From DATJHM01 sp035493895 (GTDB taxonomy: Bacteria; Chloroflexota; Ktedonobacteria; Ktedonobacterales; Ktedonobacteraceae): a DNA stretch of 64,000 nt. The position numbers and the translations under genes are program-made. Position 1 is the stretch's first letter; each line of letters starts with the position of its first letter. Under the pieces are notes generated by a model. That model did no database searches. It was not told where the DNA came from and saw nothing but the letters and a program-made list of their open reading frames with translations. The DNA is taken from assembly GCA_035493895.1 (NCBI GenBank), contig DATJHM010000228.1:15394-79393 (forward strand). Reading direction: 5' to 3'. Shown here piece after piece: positions 50,831-59,952 of the stretch.

Positions 50831-52732
50831 ATGACATGCCCACGTTGTGGCAATGAATGGGATGTGAGTAAGAGCCCTTGCTCGCGTTGCGGATTGACTG
50901 TGCGCTTACCCGAAAATATGCGCTCTGCAACGCGAACGCAGAGTCAGCGAGTGTCATCATCATTATCTGGCATATACCCCCCCTCGAGTGACCTTCCTCT
51001 AACGCCGCCTCCTGCGAGCACCAGACCTTCAACATCTGGCGGTTCGTTATCCGGCGGCAGTTCATTTTCATTTAATCAGCGTGAGCCACTTCGCTCAGGA
51101 TCATTGCCCGAGATTCCTATCCCGAATACTCCGCTTGAATGGCAGCAGCCCGGGGGACCTTTCACCGGAGGGTTGTCCATGACTTCTGCCTCTGGAGAAA
51201 CGCCTCTGCCCTACACCAGCGGAAGTTTTAACGCAAAGAATTTTCAGAGTGGATCGTCCCCGGTTGATCCATTTTCTTCCCAGCCCTCTGCACGTGTGAA
51301 TGAGCAGACAGCGCAGAGGTCAGACCCATTTACGCCGATGCCCTTTGTGCGCGGAAATGAGCAGGCTACACAAAAGAATGCTCCGCCTCGTCCGCAAAGT
51401 CCGTTACAGTCTGGACAGCGGAACACTACGACTTCAGACGCGCAGTCAGGTCTGCGTGTGAAGCGTCCGGTTACTGGTGCAGACAAAGGGGAGATGCAGG
51501 CAAAATCGATCTCCAGGTCTGGAAGCGCAGGCGGTGAAGAGGCAAGAATGTCTTTATCGGGAGTGCCGGTCAGCCAGGACGAGCCGTCATTTCAGATACG
51601 GTCGTTATTGCCCGGGCTAACGCTCCGCAGCGGTCGCTATCAATTGCGTGAATTGCTCAATCGTCAGGAGTGGCAGGAGGGCGCTTATGAAGCGACCTGG
51701 TCGGCTCTGGATGCCCAGCGTGGCGGTTCGCAGGTCATCATTACCGAGTTTGTGATACCGGACAGTAGTTCTATGGTGGTGCAGTCTCTGCTGCGTACGG
51801 CCACGATGACGTTGACCTCGGTGGGACGTCATGCGCATATCCCGACGCTCTGGGATGCTTTTGGTGAGCTGGATCGCAACTTTTTTGTCTTTGAGCCGAT
51901 CGAAGGGGAGTCGCTTTCTGCGCGTATGCGGCGAACCGGACGAGCTCTTTCTGAGCAAGAGGTCGTCGAATTCTGTTTCCAGATGGCTGATGTCCTGGAG
52001 ATTTTGTCCCAGCAGATGCCACCCCTGGTGCATGGCCTGATCCGCCCCGAGCATATTATCGTTAGCCGGACAGATAATCAGTATACACTGACGAACTTCT
52101 CGATCCTGCTGGCGGGAGGCGCGACCCAGTTTGCTGCGGGTTTAGATCCCATGCAATTTTCCCCATACATGGCCTCTGAATTTGCGCGAGGCACGATAGA
52201 TACCCGCACCGATCTCTATTCACTGCTTGCGACCGCATATCATATAGCCACCGGCAGCGTTCCCATTATCTCCGGTGCCATGGGTACGATCCCTTCGGCC
52301 CAGCGCTTGAACCCCACAGTCTCACCACAGCTCGATCAGGTGCTGACCAAAGGGTTGCGTCCAATCATCGGTCAGCGCTATCAAAGGGCCGCTGAGCTGA
52401 AGTATGATTTGCTCGGATTGCGTTCAGCGAGTGCGAGTGCGGCCTCTCCTTCTGCAATGAGCGTTCCCTCTGCGAACGAGATGAGCTTTTCGCAATTAGC
52501 ACAGATAACCGCAACGCAGTCACCACCGGTCGATACGGTTGCGCAAATGTTGCCCAATCTGCTCTCGAGCCATCTGGTGAATGGAGAGCAGGAGCGGAAA
52601 TTGCTCCTGCCGCGTCCAGAGGACCTGCCGCCTATGTCCATAGGCAATGATACGCAACAGTCTATTTTGTGGTTTGCAAGCATCCTGGTGTGCCTGGTGG
52701 TGATTGTGGTGCTGAGCCGTATGCTCGTTTAG
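50831..52732 (+). CDS. Membrane-anchored pseudokinase with an N-terminal zinc ribbon
   Basis: This 633-aa protein has a zinc ribbon (Cys3, 6, 17, 20 in TCPRCG and PCSRCG), a Ser/Thr/Pro-rich disordered stretch (about 30-260), and a protein kinase-like domain (about 265-535). Catalytic residues are missing: the VAIK Lys is Thr305 (VIIT), HRD is HGLIRP at 401-406 with no Asp, and DFG is Asn422-Phe-Ser. The RTDLYSLLATAYHIATG region keeps the kinase C-lobe. A last membrane helix (about 612-632) anchors it. Zinc-ribbon kinases exist in Chloroflexota; this member should bind or scaffold rather than phosphorylate. Confidence 0.85.
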   Translation: MTCPRCGNEWDVSKSPCSRCGLTVRLPENMRSATRTQSQRVSSSLSGIYPPSSDLPLTPPPASTRPSTSGGSLSGGSSFSFNQREPLRSGSLPEIPIPNTPLEWQQPGGPFTGGLSMTSASGETPLPYTSGSFNAKNFQSGSSPVDPFSSQPSARVNEQTAQRSDPFTPMPFVRGNEQATQKNAPPRPQSPLQSGQRNTTTSDAQSGLRVKRPVTGADKGEMQAKSISRSGSAGGEEARMSLSGVPVSQDEPSFQIRSLLPGLTLRSGRYQLRELLNRQEWQEGAYEATWSALDAQRGGSQVIITEFVIPDSSSMVVQSLLRTATMTLTSVGRHAHIPTLWDAFGELDRNFFVFEPIEGESLSARMRRTGRALSEQEVVEFCFQMADVLEILSQQMPPLVHGLIRPEHIIVSRTDNQYTLTNFSILLAGGATQFAAGLDPMQFSPYMASEFARGTIDTRTDLYSLLATAYHIATGSVPIISGAMGTIPSAQRLNPTVSPQLDQVLTKGLRPIIGQRYQRAAELKYDLLGLRSASASAASPSAMSVPSANEMSFSQLAQITATQSPPVDTVAQMLPNLLSSHLVNGEQERKLLLPRPEDLPPMSIGNDTQQSILWFASILVCLVVIVVLSRMLV

Positions 52733-52770
52733 GCACAGTGGAGAGGCGCGGCTGGTCTGCGCCAGATTAT

Positions 52771-52894
52771 GCATCAAGCGAAGAATGGTTCAGTTTGACC
52801 ACCCGTCTCAATCGATGGCGGAAAGGGTTCTGGACGGGCGAGAGGGTCGGTGGGGGTCGCGTGGGATGGGATGAGGTTTATCCCATCCCACGCG
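52771..52894. repeat. Dispersed repeat (family B) with variable hairpin, copy c
   Basis: The block starting GCATCAAGCGAAGAATGG at 52771 matches that at 63227 for about 100 bases. It ends in the hairpin CGCGTGGGATGGGAT (52858-52872)/ATCCCATCCCACGCG (52880-52894), a perfect 15-bp stem that may also terminate the convergent genes on both sides. Confidence 0.75.
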
Positions 52895-52910
52895 CCTCTA
52901 CGGGGATGGT

Positions 52911-53657
52911 TTATGCTGCTTTCGTGCCCACGTGGATCGCGACGATGCCGCCATTGAGATAATAATAGCGCACATCGCTCCAGCCCACATCCTTCATAAT
53001 CTGCTTCAATTGCGGCGCCTTCGGGAAGGTCGTGAGGGAATTGGGGAGATAGTTATACTCCTCAAAGGCCTTGCCAAGGATAGTGCCGAAGAGCGGGGCC
53101 AGCTTATAAAAATAGAGATAGAAAAGCGTGCCAAAGATCTTGCCCGGCGGATGGCTGATTTCCAGGCAGACAACGCGTCCACCAGGGCGCACTACACGCA
53201 ACATTTCGCTGAAGCCCTGCTGAATGCTGGTCAGATTGCGTACTGTGAAGGCCGAGCAACACCCATCGACGCTATTATCGGGCAGCTCGATATGCTCCGC
53301 ATCACCGACACGCAACTCAATGCGCTCTTGCAGACCCAGGCGAACCAGCTTTTTTTGTCCTACCGCAAGCATCTCAGGCGTGATATCCATGCCGAGCATG
53401 TGCGTGCCAGGACCAGCTTCGCGAATAACGGCGATAGAAAGATCTGCCGTGCCTGCCCCCAGATCAAGACCGGTCTCACCGCTTGCCAGCGCCAGATAGT
53501 GTGCGGCACGGGCTCGCCAGTACCTATCGAGGCCGAAGCTCATCAGACGGTTCATCAGATCGTAAACGCCAGCGATCCGCCCAAAGAGACGGCGAACGTA
53601 GGGACGTTTGCCGCCAGTTGCACGAAATTTTTCTTCTAAAGAAAACTTAGTCATCAT
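52911..53657 (-). CDS. ubiE: Demethylmenaquinone methyltransferase
   Basis: This 248-aa SAM-dependent methyltransferase is the UbiE/MenG type, which makes the last C-methylation of menaquinone. Signatures: FGRIAGVYDLMNRLMSFGLD (Y-D-x-M-N), LDLGAGTADLSI (SAM motif), GMDITPEML, FTVRNLTS and VRPGGRVVCLEISHP. The adjacent polyprenyl synthase on the same strand supplies the isoprenoid tail, so both serve quinone synthesis. Menaquinone is likely in this lineage and would be the quinone for the respiratory chain. The start at 53657 has only a weak ribosome binding site. Confidence 0.93.
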   Translation of the reverse strand: MMTKFSLEEKFRATGGKRPYVRRLFGRIAGVYDLMNRLMSFGLDRYWRARAAHYLALASGETGLDLGAGTADLSIAVIREAGPGTHMLGMDITPEMLAVGQKKLVRLGLQERIELRVGDAEHIELPDNSVDGCCSAFTVRNLTSIQQGFSEMLRVVRPGGRVVCLEISHPPGKIFGTLFYLYFYKLAPLFGTILGKAFEEYNYLPNSLTTFPKAPQLKQIMKDVGWSDVRYYYLNGGIVAIHVGTKAA

Positions 53658-53721
53658 ACACTTTAAAATCCCATTGCAGAAAAATGTATGGCGCGAAGGT
53701 ATGAGGAGATGCCATACATTT

Positions 53722-54711
53722 TTATATTTTACGCATAATTACGAAATCAATAAGCTCATCAAGAATATCACGATCAGAAGAGGGTGCAAAATGATACAAT
53801 GCCTCGCGTGCCTTGTTGCCGTGCGCGTGCGCTTCCAGCATCGCATGCTTGATCCCCTGACTATTGACCACCCAGTCAACGGTAGAGCGGATCTCTTCTT
53901 CGCTATGAGGAGCGCCATTCAGGATCTCCTGGACCAATTGATATTGCGCCTCCGAGGGCTGCTCCTGCAATGCGTAGATCAGAGGGAGCGTGACCATGCC
54001 CTGGCGGAGATCATTGCCCGCGGGTTTGCCGATGGTCGATTGATCTTCAGTATAGTCGAGAATATCATCAATGATCTGAAAGGCGATCCCGAGTTGCAGG
54101 CCATATTGATTGAGCCGCTCAATCTCTTCTTCGGACGCCTGACTGATAATCGCCCCACCCTTGCAGCAGGCCGCGATCAGGCAGGCGGTTTTATGTTCGA
54201 TTTTTTCATAGTAGGCATCAAGCGTCAGATCAATGCGTCCGGCGGTCATAATTTCCATGATCGTGCCTTCGCAGACCGTCGCCACCGTGTCGGAGAAAAG
54301 GTGATCGATACGATTATCTTTAATGTCGGCAATCAGGCCCGCAGTTTTGGCAAAGTAGTAATCGCCGAGCAGAATCGCGATCTTATCGCCCCAGAGAGCG
54401 TTGACCGTAGGATTGCCACGGCGCGTCTTCGCCTCATCAACAATATCATCATGAATAAGCGTGGCAAGATGAACCAGTTCAAACGCCACGCTTAGGAGCA
54501 GTAACTTATCGAAATTGTACGTACGCAGTTTCCCCGAGAGCAGAGTGATCGCCGTACGTAAACGCTTCCCCGGCGAAGCAAGAGCGTGCATCGAGGCAGA
54601 ATTTAAAATATTGAGCCCGGAAGTCGCACGTTCTTGAAACGTTTGATCGACGACATCAAGGTCGTTCTGGATACCAGCAAACAGGTGGCTCAATGTGGCC
54701 GTAGTCTTCAT
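53722..54711 (-). CDS. Polyprenyl (trans-prenyl) diphosphate synthase
   Basis: This 329-aa enzyme elongates allylic diphosphates with isopentenyl diphosphate. The two Asp-rich motifs are HDDIVDEAKTRRG (DDxxD) and QIIDDILDYTED (second DDxxD), with VALWGDKIAILLGDYYFA-type NALWGDKIAILLGDYYF and KTACLIAACCKG. Product length cannot be read by eye, but a long-chain heptaprenyl or related tail is likely because it stands next to the menaquinone methyltransferase. GGAGATG precedes the ATG at 54711. It is separated from the methyltransferase by 64 bases. Confidence 0.92.
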   Translation of the reverse strand: MKTTATLSHLFAGIQNDLDVVDQTFQERATSGLNILNSASMHALASPGKRLRTAITLLSGKLRTYNFDKLLLLSVAFELVHLATLIHDDIVDEAKTRRGNPTVNALWGDKIAILLGDYYFAKTAGLIADIKDNRIDHLFSDTVATVCEGTIMEIMTAGRIDLTLDAYYEKIEHKTACLIAACCKGGAIISQASEEEIERLNQYGLQLGIAFQIIDDILDYTEDQSTIGKPAGNDLRQGMVTLPLIYALQEQPSEAQYQLVQEILNGAPHSEEEIRSTVDWVVNSQGIKHAMLEAHAHGNKAREALYHFAPSSDRDILDELIDFVIMRKI

Positions 54712-54904
54712 AAAAAAGCATCTCCATTTCGCATGTTCTCTGGCAATGTACCAGGCATGCGCCAGTACTGAACGAAGAAAAGCCGTCTATGCCAGGTATA
54801 TGTTTTCGGTGGATAAGAACCTGCCCCTATGATTATAGCGCGTCACAGCTATCAGCGCATAGGGTAAAACAGATCAAGATTATGTCACGTAAATGCTTTT
54901 GCCA

Positions 54905-55849
54905 TTAGAGATCTGAAGTGGTGTCAACTTCAAGCAGATCTTCCTGGACATACCCGGCAGTGAACTCAAATTCGTCCAGCGCATCCAGGGCACCGCGATA
55001 CTCCGACCAGCTCAAACGGCGATTGAGGACTGGATCATTCACCGCTTTCCAGGCCGGGAAGTACTGGTCCATGAGGCTAATAGGCGTGTCGGGACCCAGC
55101 TCAGTTGCAATCCAGCTGAGCACATCGCGGGTGCCTGAGATATCTTCAGGCATGACCAGATGGCGGATCAAGAGACCACGGCGTGCGATTCCCTCTTCAT
55201 CGAGTTCGAGTGGGCCAACCTGGCGGTACATCTCCTGGAGTGCGGCCTGATTATAGTCGACATATCTGGGCATTTTAGAGGTTCGCAGAGCATGTTTGTT
55301 ATCGGCATATTTCGCATCCGGGAGATAGATATCGACCACGCCATCAAGCAGTTTCAGCGTTTCCAGATTCTCATAGCCAGCACAATTATAGACCAGCGGC
55401 AGGCGTAGCCCTTTTTCGCAGGCGATGACCAGTGCGGCCAGAATCTGGGGGACAAAGTGGGTCGGGGTGACCAGATCGAGATTATGACAGCGTTTTTTTT
55501 GTAGATAGAGCATCATCTCTGCCAGGCGTTCCGGGCCAACACGATGCCCCAGGCCGCCCTGACTGAGAGAAAAGTTCTGACAATACGTGCAACGGGCCTG
55601 ACAATAGCCGAAGAAAATCGTTCCCGCGCCACGAGTGCCGCTGATGGGAGGCTCTTCGCGGCGGTGAACATTCCACGATGCGACAATGGCTTCAGTGCCA
55701 GAGTGGCAGACACCGGTTTTGCCCGCGATACGATCACAGCGGCAATTTTGCGGACAGATGGTGCAGCTGCGTAAGACTTCCCAGGCGGCGGCGGCGCGTG
55801 CGGCCAGTTCGCCCGATTCGTAAAGATTGAGATAGCTGGGATATAGCAT
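54905..55849 (-). CDS. PflX-type radical SAM protein
   Basis: This 314-aa protein belongs to the radical SAM group annotated as PflX (pyruvate formate-lyase activating enzyme-like, COG1313). The N-terminus has the accessory CTICPQNCRCDRIAGKTGVC, and the radical cluster motif is CQARCTYCQNF (C-x3-C-x2-C). Later parts are YNCAGYEN, DIYLPDAKYAD and RHLVMPEDISGT. The substrate of PflX is not firmly known. I chose ATG 55849 (MLYPSYLNLYE) because GGAG lies before it; the earlier in-frame region up to 55945 is not typical. It stands alone on the minus strand. Confidence 0.85.
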   Translation of the reverse strand: MLYPSYLNLYESGELAARAAAAWEVLRSCTICPQNCRCDRIAGKTGVCHSGTEAIVASWNVHRREEPPISGTRGAGTIFFGYCQARCTYCQNFSLSQGGLGHRVGPERLAEMMLYLQKKRCHNLDLVTPTHFVPQILAALVIACEKGLRLPLVYNCAGYENLETLKLLDGVVDIYLPDAKYADNKHALRTSKMPRYVDYNQAALQEMYRQVGPLELDEEGIARRGLLIRHLVMPEDISGTRDVLSWIATELGPDTPISLMDQYFPAWKAVNDPVLNRRLSWSEYRGALDALDEFEFTAGYVQEDLLEVDTTSDL

Positions 55850-55977
55850 CGGACCACTCCGAAATACTCTAGTTATGCTGCTGGATAGCAGTAGAACGCA
55901 AAGAAGTGTGCCCGGCATACAGAATAGAACGACATGACAGGGCACACCTTGAATAGTTTACCTCTTACATGACCGAC

Positions 55978-57462
55978 TTATGGGGTCGGCCATTTAAAAC
56001 CGCGCTGAGAAGGCTTAATCACGGTTGCGCGTGGCTTCTTCTCGGCCGCAGCTTTTTTCTCCTCACGGCTCGCGGCGGTACGCGTACGTGGTTTACGTGC
56101 CGGTTGTGGCGTGATCGCCACTGGCTCGTCAAGCGCTTCAACCTCATCAACCACATCGGTGGTTTCTGGCACGTCGTCTGCGCCGGGCAACGTATCCACA
56201 GGAGGCTCTTCTGCCAGATGTTCAAGTGTTGTCAGAAGTTGCTCCTCGGCCTCAGCTTCGTCCTGATTATCCACGGTATGAATCTGGCTAACCAGATTTT
56301 CCGTATCGTCCGCAACATTCTTCCAGAAGCGCTCATTTTTGCGTTGCGCCGGGCGTGGACCTTTGAGTACACGTCCATCGGGCATGCGTGTGACGTGGCG
56401 CTCTTCAACCTGTTCTTCGTCGTCGCGTTGAGGTTTGCCATTGCGGAAGTAAGGTGCTGGACGAGGAGCTGTTTTCTCGTCAAGACCTTCGTAGTCCCCC
56501 TCATAACGACCGCGCGAGGCAGGCTGGCGTGGCTCTTCCGGGAAGGAGTCGCGTCGTCCTTCGCGGAAAGGAGGACGTGGCTCGTCGCGCCTGAACTCAC
56601 GATCCTGATTGCGATCGTTGGCGAAACGAGATTGATAGCCGCCGCGATCATTGCCGCGGAAGTTGCCCCGCCTCTCGCGAGACTGACCATCGGGCTGATC
56701 GTTGCTGCGATAATTCGCATTGCGTTGCGGATCGTAAGGGCGCGGGCCAGTATTGCCCTCACGGTCATACTCGCGACGGTTGCCATAGGAAGGACGCCCG
56801 CCCTCGAAGCGATTGCCGCCCTCGTAACGATTATTGCCGTAGGGAGGACGTCCACCCTCGGGACGATTGCCGCCTTCGTAACGGTTGCCATAAGAGGGGC
56901 GATTGCCGCCTTCGTAACGGTTATTGCCATAGGCGGGACGGCCACCCTCAGAGCGATTGCCGCCTTCATAACGATTATTGCCATAGGCGGGACGGCCACC
57001 CTCGGGACGGCTACTGTAAGGACGGCTGTTCTCGGGGCGACCTCCATAAGGGCGACCCTCGTACGGTCGGCCCTCAGGGCGATTGCCATACGGACGGTTG
57101 TTGCCATAAGGGGGACGTCCACCCTCAGAGCGATTGCCATAGGGTGGGCGATTGCCCTCGAAGTTATTTCCACGAGAGCGATTATCGTAGGGACGATCAC
57201 CATTCGCGCGATTATTGGGGGAATACTCGGAATAGCGGCCGTTGCGCTGGCCGTTCCTGGGCGGTTGGCCGTTGGTAGTGCGTGGATGATAATCGTGATG
57301 CTGAGTCTGGGCTCCAGATTCCCAGGCGCGATCTACGGTTTCACGATTGAGGCGAGGTCGTGCAGGGCGTGAAGATCGCTCTTCTCCAAATTTATTTGAG
57401 GGCTTATTGCGGAATGGCGGACGTGCGTCATCTCGCGGTTGCTTATTGAAATCTCTGGTCAT
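55978..57462 (-). CDS. Disordered RGG/RPY-rich repeat protein
   Basis: This 494-aa protein is low-complexity. Residues about 50-275 are repeats of the GGRPPYGNNRYEGGNR type, rich in Arg, Gly, Tyr, Asn and Pro. The C-terminal half has a more ordered charged part (VTRMPDGRVLKGPRPAQ, NERFWKNVADDTENLV), then an acidic Glu/Asp-rich stretch and a basic tail (AAAEKKPRATVIKPSQRG). The pattern recalls RNA-binding RGG/FUS-like proteins that phase-separate; no folded family is recognised. The start is uncertain: no good ribosome binding site precedes 57462, and the frame is open to 57558. The opposite strand also has a long open frame caused by the repeats. Confidence 0.7.
   Translation of the reverse strand: MTRDFNKQPRDDARPPFRNKPSNKFGEERSSRPARPRLNRETVDRAWESGAQTQHHDYHPRTTNGQPPRNGQRNGRYSEYSPNNRANGDRPYDNRSRGNNFEGNRPPYGNRSEGGRPPYGNNRPYGNRPEGRPYEGRPYGGRPENSRPYSSRPEGGRPAYGNNRYEGGNRSEGGRPAYGNNRYEGGNRPSYGNRYEGGNRPEGGRPPYGNNRYEGGNRFEGGRPSYGNRREYDREGNTGPRPYDPQRNANYRSNDQPDGQSRERRGNFRGNDRGGYQSRFANDRNQDREFRRDEPRPPFREGRRDSFPEEPRQPASRGRYEGDYEGLDEKTAPRPAPYFRNGKPQRDDEEQVEERHVTRMPDGRVLKGPRPAQRKNERFWKNVADDTENLVSQIHTVDNQDEAEAEEQLLTTLEHLAEEPPVDTLPGADDVPETTDVVDEVEALDEPVAITPQPARKPRTRTAASREEKKAAAEKKPRATVIKPSQRGFKWPTP
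56800..57150 (-). repeat. Tandem coding repeat in the RGG/RPY protein
   Basis: Units of about 27-51 bases encode YGNNRYEGGNR(S/P)EGGRP(A/P)-type motifs, for example near 56880-56945 and 56940-57000. The units keep frame and differ by mostly synonymous changes. Confidence 0.7.
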
Positions 57463-58028
57463 TAGAATGCGGCAGGTGCACCTGACCGAAGCGGTAGGGC
57501 AAAGTATGCCGCTACTCCTTTCTTTTCTTGAACAAATCATGACCGAAAAGCGATCCACGTAGAACGGGTAAGCTATGAGTCGGCCTTTGGCTTATGAAGT
57601 GTGCTGATGCGTCTATGCTGTAGGTCATCGTGATGCCTGACTATAGCCCTTTTCCATAATCCGGCATATGCTAATGCGTGTTGTATGTGACGAGGATAAC
57701 ACGCTAACAGTAGAACGTTCGGGTTCTCTTCTCCTTAGATTGCCCAGGCCCTTTCGTAACGCTTCGCACCCTGCGAAGATGTGCTGCTGTTGCCCTTCGA
57801 TGAGTGCTGCGCCTGGAGGAGCGCAGCGTAAGTCGTGATTAGAATGGCACGTGCTCGCTCTCGTTTCCTCCCATCAATCGTTCCGCACCTACTCTTGCAA
57901 ATGTGACGCGCTATGTCGCTCAATCAGCGTATAGTTGATGTGTTATGCCTCAGGGGGCGCGTCTCCCATAGTATATCACAAATTATTTGGTGTAGCGAGA
58001 CTTCGGCGAATCTGTTTGCTTCCCTCAC
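57463..58028. other. Intergenic stretch between two minus-strand genes
   Basis: About 566 bases from the preferred start of the RGG protein to the stop of the lipoprotein gene hold no convincing gene. The first 96 bases may code if the longer start of the RGG protein is used. No repeat or RNA gene was recognised. Confidence 0.45.
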
Positions 58029-59045
58029 TTACGAAATTGTTGTGCTTTGCGGGATTGAGCCAATTTGTAACGGCACTCCTTTATAGCTTAACTGTGATCC
58101 TCCAAACATTGCCAGCTTCTTCTGTCGCTTTTCATCGGGGAGCAGTGGTCGCATCGTGACTTCATAGTAGAGGCCACTTTCGCTGAATACTTCTGGTTGC
58201 ACCAGAGGGAGCTGTGCTTTCAAGACGCTGTATTGAGCGGAAGTGAGTAGCAGGGCGTTTTGTGGGATGGTAAATTTTAAGCAGGCAATCTCTTTATTTG
58301 AGCTGGTTGTATCTTCAGGTACGGCACCGCATTCGAACGTGGCAAGCTGGGAGAGCGTGAAATCTGGCAGCGACCAGTAGGGTATCAGTTGTGTACGATC
58401 AACAAAAGAAACCTGTCGTGCGAACAGGGCATAATCGCTGGTGATATATGGCTTTGTCGGACCGTTGAGTGTGCGGGTAATCGTCTGAAGTGCCTTGCCC
58501 AGGTGTTGATATTCATCCAGAAGCGGCTGACTTTCGGGTTGGCTGCCGAAGATGCCGTAGACCAGTTCGTGCGTTTTGCCGTTGAGCGTCAGTTCGAGAT
58601 AGGTTGCGTTCTCGTCGGGGAGGTCGAAAAATTGTGGCTGGCTCAGTGAGAGCAAGCCATCGGTATCGACCAGCGTGGAGAGGAGCGTGTGGAGCTTGTC
58701 GCTACTCAACTGCCCTCGACGATCCAGTCCGAGAATATACGAGCCGTCACCATAGAGGCTGATACGTGGTGCCATTTGCAATGTGCCTGCGAGCGCACCA
58801 CCGTAAAACGTGCGCAGCACCACGTCGTGAGGACTGCTGCTGTACGTAATCTCCTGATGAGCGTTGCTGGTAAACGTCTGTTTCTGCGGCTCTCCCTGCG
58901 TATTTGGGATGGGAACCCCGTTGAGGTTGAGGTCGCAGCCGCTGACAAGAATACCAGACAACAGAAGGCAAAGGATGCCCAGGAGGAATGTTCCCTTTGC
59001 CAAACAGGCGGATGCGGGTCGGGTGATACGCTGCATCGGTTTCAT
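58029..59045 (-). CDS. Lipoprotein of unknown function
   Basis: This 338-aa protein has a lipoprotein signal: a basic start, a hydrophobic run (FLLGILCLLLSGILV) and lipobox VSGC near residue 37. The mature part is beta-rich with many Ser/Thr/Gln residues and motifs such as YGDGSYILGLDRRGQ; no family was recognised. It should be anchored outside the membrane. GGAGG precedes ATG 59045, and it starts 28 bases after the agmatinase-like gene on the same strand, so the two may be co-transcribed, though a role in polyamine uptake is only a guess. Confidence 0.75.
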   Translation of the reverse strand: MKPMQRITRPASACLAKGTFLLGILCLLLSGILVSGCDLNLNGVPIPNTQGEPQKQTFTSNAHQEITYSSSPHDVVLRTFYGGALAGTLQMAPRISLYGDGSYILGLDRRGQLSSDKLHTLLSTLVDTDGLLSLSQPQFFDLPDENATYLELTLNGKTHELVYGIFGSQPESQPLLDEYQHLGKALQTITRTLNGPTKPYITSDYALFARQVSFVDRTQLIPYWSLPDFTLSQLATFECGAVPEDTTSSNKEIACLKFTIPQNALLLTSAQYSVLKAQLPLVQPEVFSESGLYYEVTMRPLLPDEKRQKKLAMFGGSQLSYKGVPLQIGSIPQSTTIS

Positions 59046-59073
59046 GTTAGAGCCTCCTGTTGCTGGCGCTCTG

Positions 59074-59952
59074 TTATTTGTTTATCGTTTCAGTACAATA
59101 GCCGATCATTTTATAGACCAGTTTGGCGGCCAGGAAGTCTGCGCGCGTCTGCCCTTCCATAGGACAGAGTTCGACGACATCCATACCCACAATCGTGGTG
59201 CGGCGGCAGATCTCACGAAAGAGATCAAGCACCTGATACCAGTTCAGGCCGCCTGGTTCGGGTGTGCCAACGGCGGGCATTTCACCGGGATCAAAGGCGT
59301 CCAGATCGATGGTCACGTAGGTATGCTTGCCGAGCCGCTCCCAGGGGATCTGCGCGCTGCCACGTGCCAGTTGATATGCCCAGACAATCGCGACATCTGG
59401 TTTCGTCTTCAGAAATTGTGCCTCTTCTGGACTAAAACTGCGAATGCCGATCTCTAAAAGTGGAATGCCCATATCGACCACGCGCCGCTCAATCGAGGCG
59501 TGCGAGAGTGGTGTGCCTTCATATGTATCGCGCAGATCGCCATGCGCATCAATATGCACAACGGTCAGATCGGGATAGCGCTCGTGGACTGCGGCGATGA
59601 CGGGCGCGGAAAGTGAATGCTCGCCGCCAAGCGTCAGGGGAAGCTGTCCCCGTTGCAGGACGCCGCGTACGGCATCACCGGTCAGCTTGAGCGCCGCGGC
59701 ATGGTCCAGGCCGCTATAATCCAGCGCGGGCAGCGTGTACACGCCCACTTCGATGGGGCAGCGATCCAGTTCCTCATCGTAGAGTTCCATCTGACTGGAG
59801 GCATCCAGGATTGCCTGTGGTCCATAGTGTGTGCCCTCCATATAACAGACGCTATATTCAAGAGGGGCAGGGATAATCGTAATACGAGCCGTCTCCGGGT
59901 TGCAATAAGGCGCGTCGGGCGCACCAAACTGTGTAACAGGTAAATCGTTCAT
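59074..59952 (-). CDS. speB: Agmatinase/ureohydrolase (SpeB-like)
   Basis: This 292-aa enzyme is of the arginase/agmatinase ureohydrolase family, which removes urea from agmatine or N1-aminopropylagmatine with a two-manganese centre. Metal motifs are all present: LGGEHS, VVHIDAHGDLRD, and TIDLDAFDPGEMPAVGTPEP. The length is that of bacterial SpeB. Next to it are an AdoMet decarboxylase and a deoxyhypusine synthase-like gene, so it acts in polyamine synthesis. Because AdoMet decarboxylase is close and no arginine decarboxylase is visible, an aminopropylagmatine ureohydrolase role is possible but unproven. Confidence 0.92.
   Translation of the reverse strand: MNDLPVTQFGAPDAPYCNPETARITIIPAPLEYSVCYMEGTHYGPQAILDASSQMELYDEELDRCPIEVGVYTLPALDYSGLDHAAALKLTGDAVRGVLQRGQLPLTLGGEHSLSAPVIAAVHERYPDLTVVHIDAHGDLRDTYEGTPLSHASIERRVVDMGIPLLEIGIRSFSPEEAQFLKTKPDVAIVWAYQLARGSAQIPWERLGKHTYVTIDLDAFDPGEMPAVGTPEPGGLNWYQVLDLFREICRRTTIVGMDVVELCPMEGQTRADFLAAKLVYKMIGYCTETINK

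Noticed and set aside
55969..57372. 467-codon open frame on the plus strand
   Set aside because: It mirrors the repeats of the minus-strand RGG protein and reads as Ile/Ala/Thr/Arg repeats with no domain; the minus strand has charged non-repeat segments and is more protein-like.
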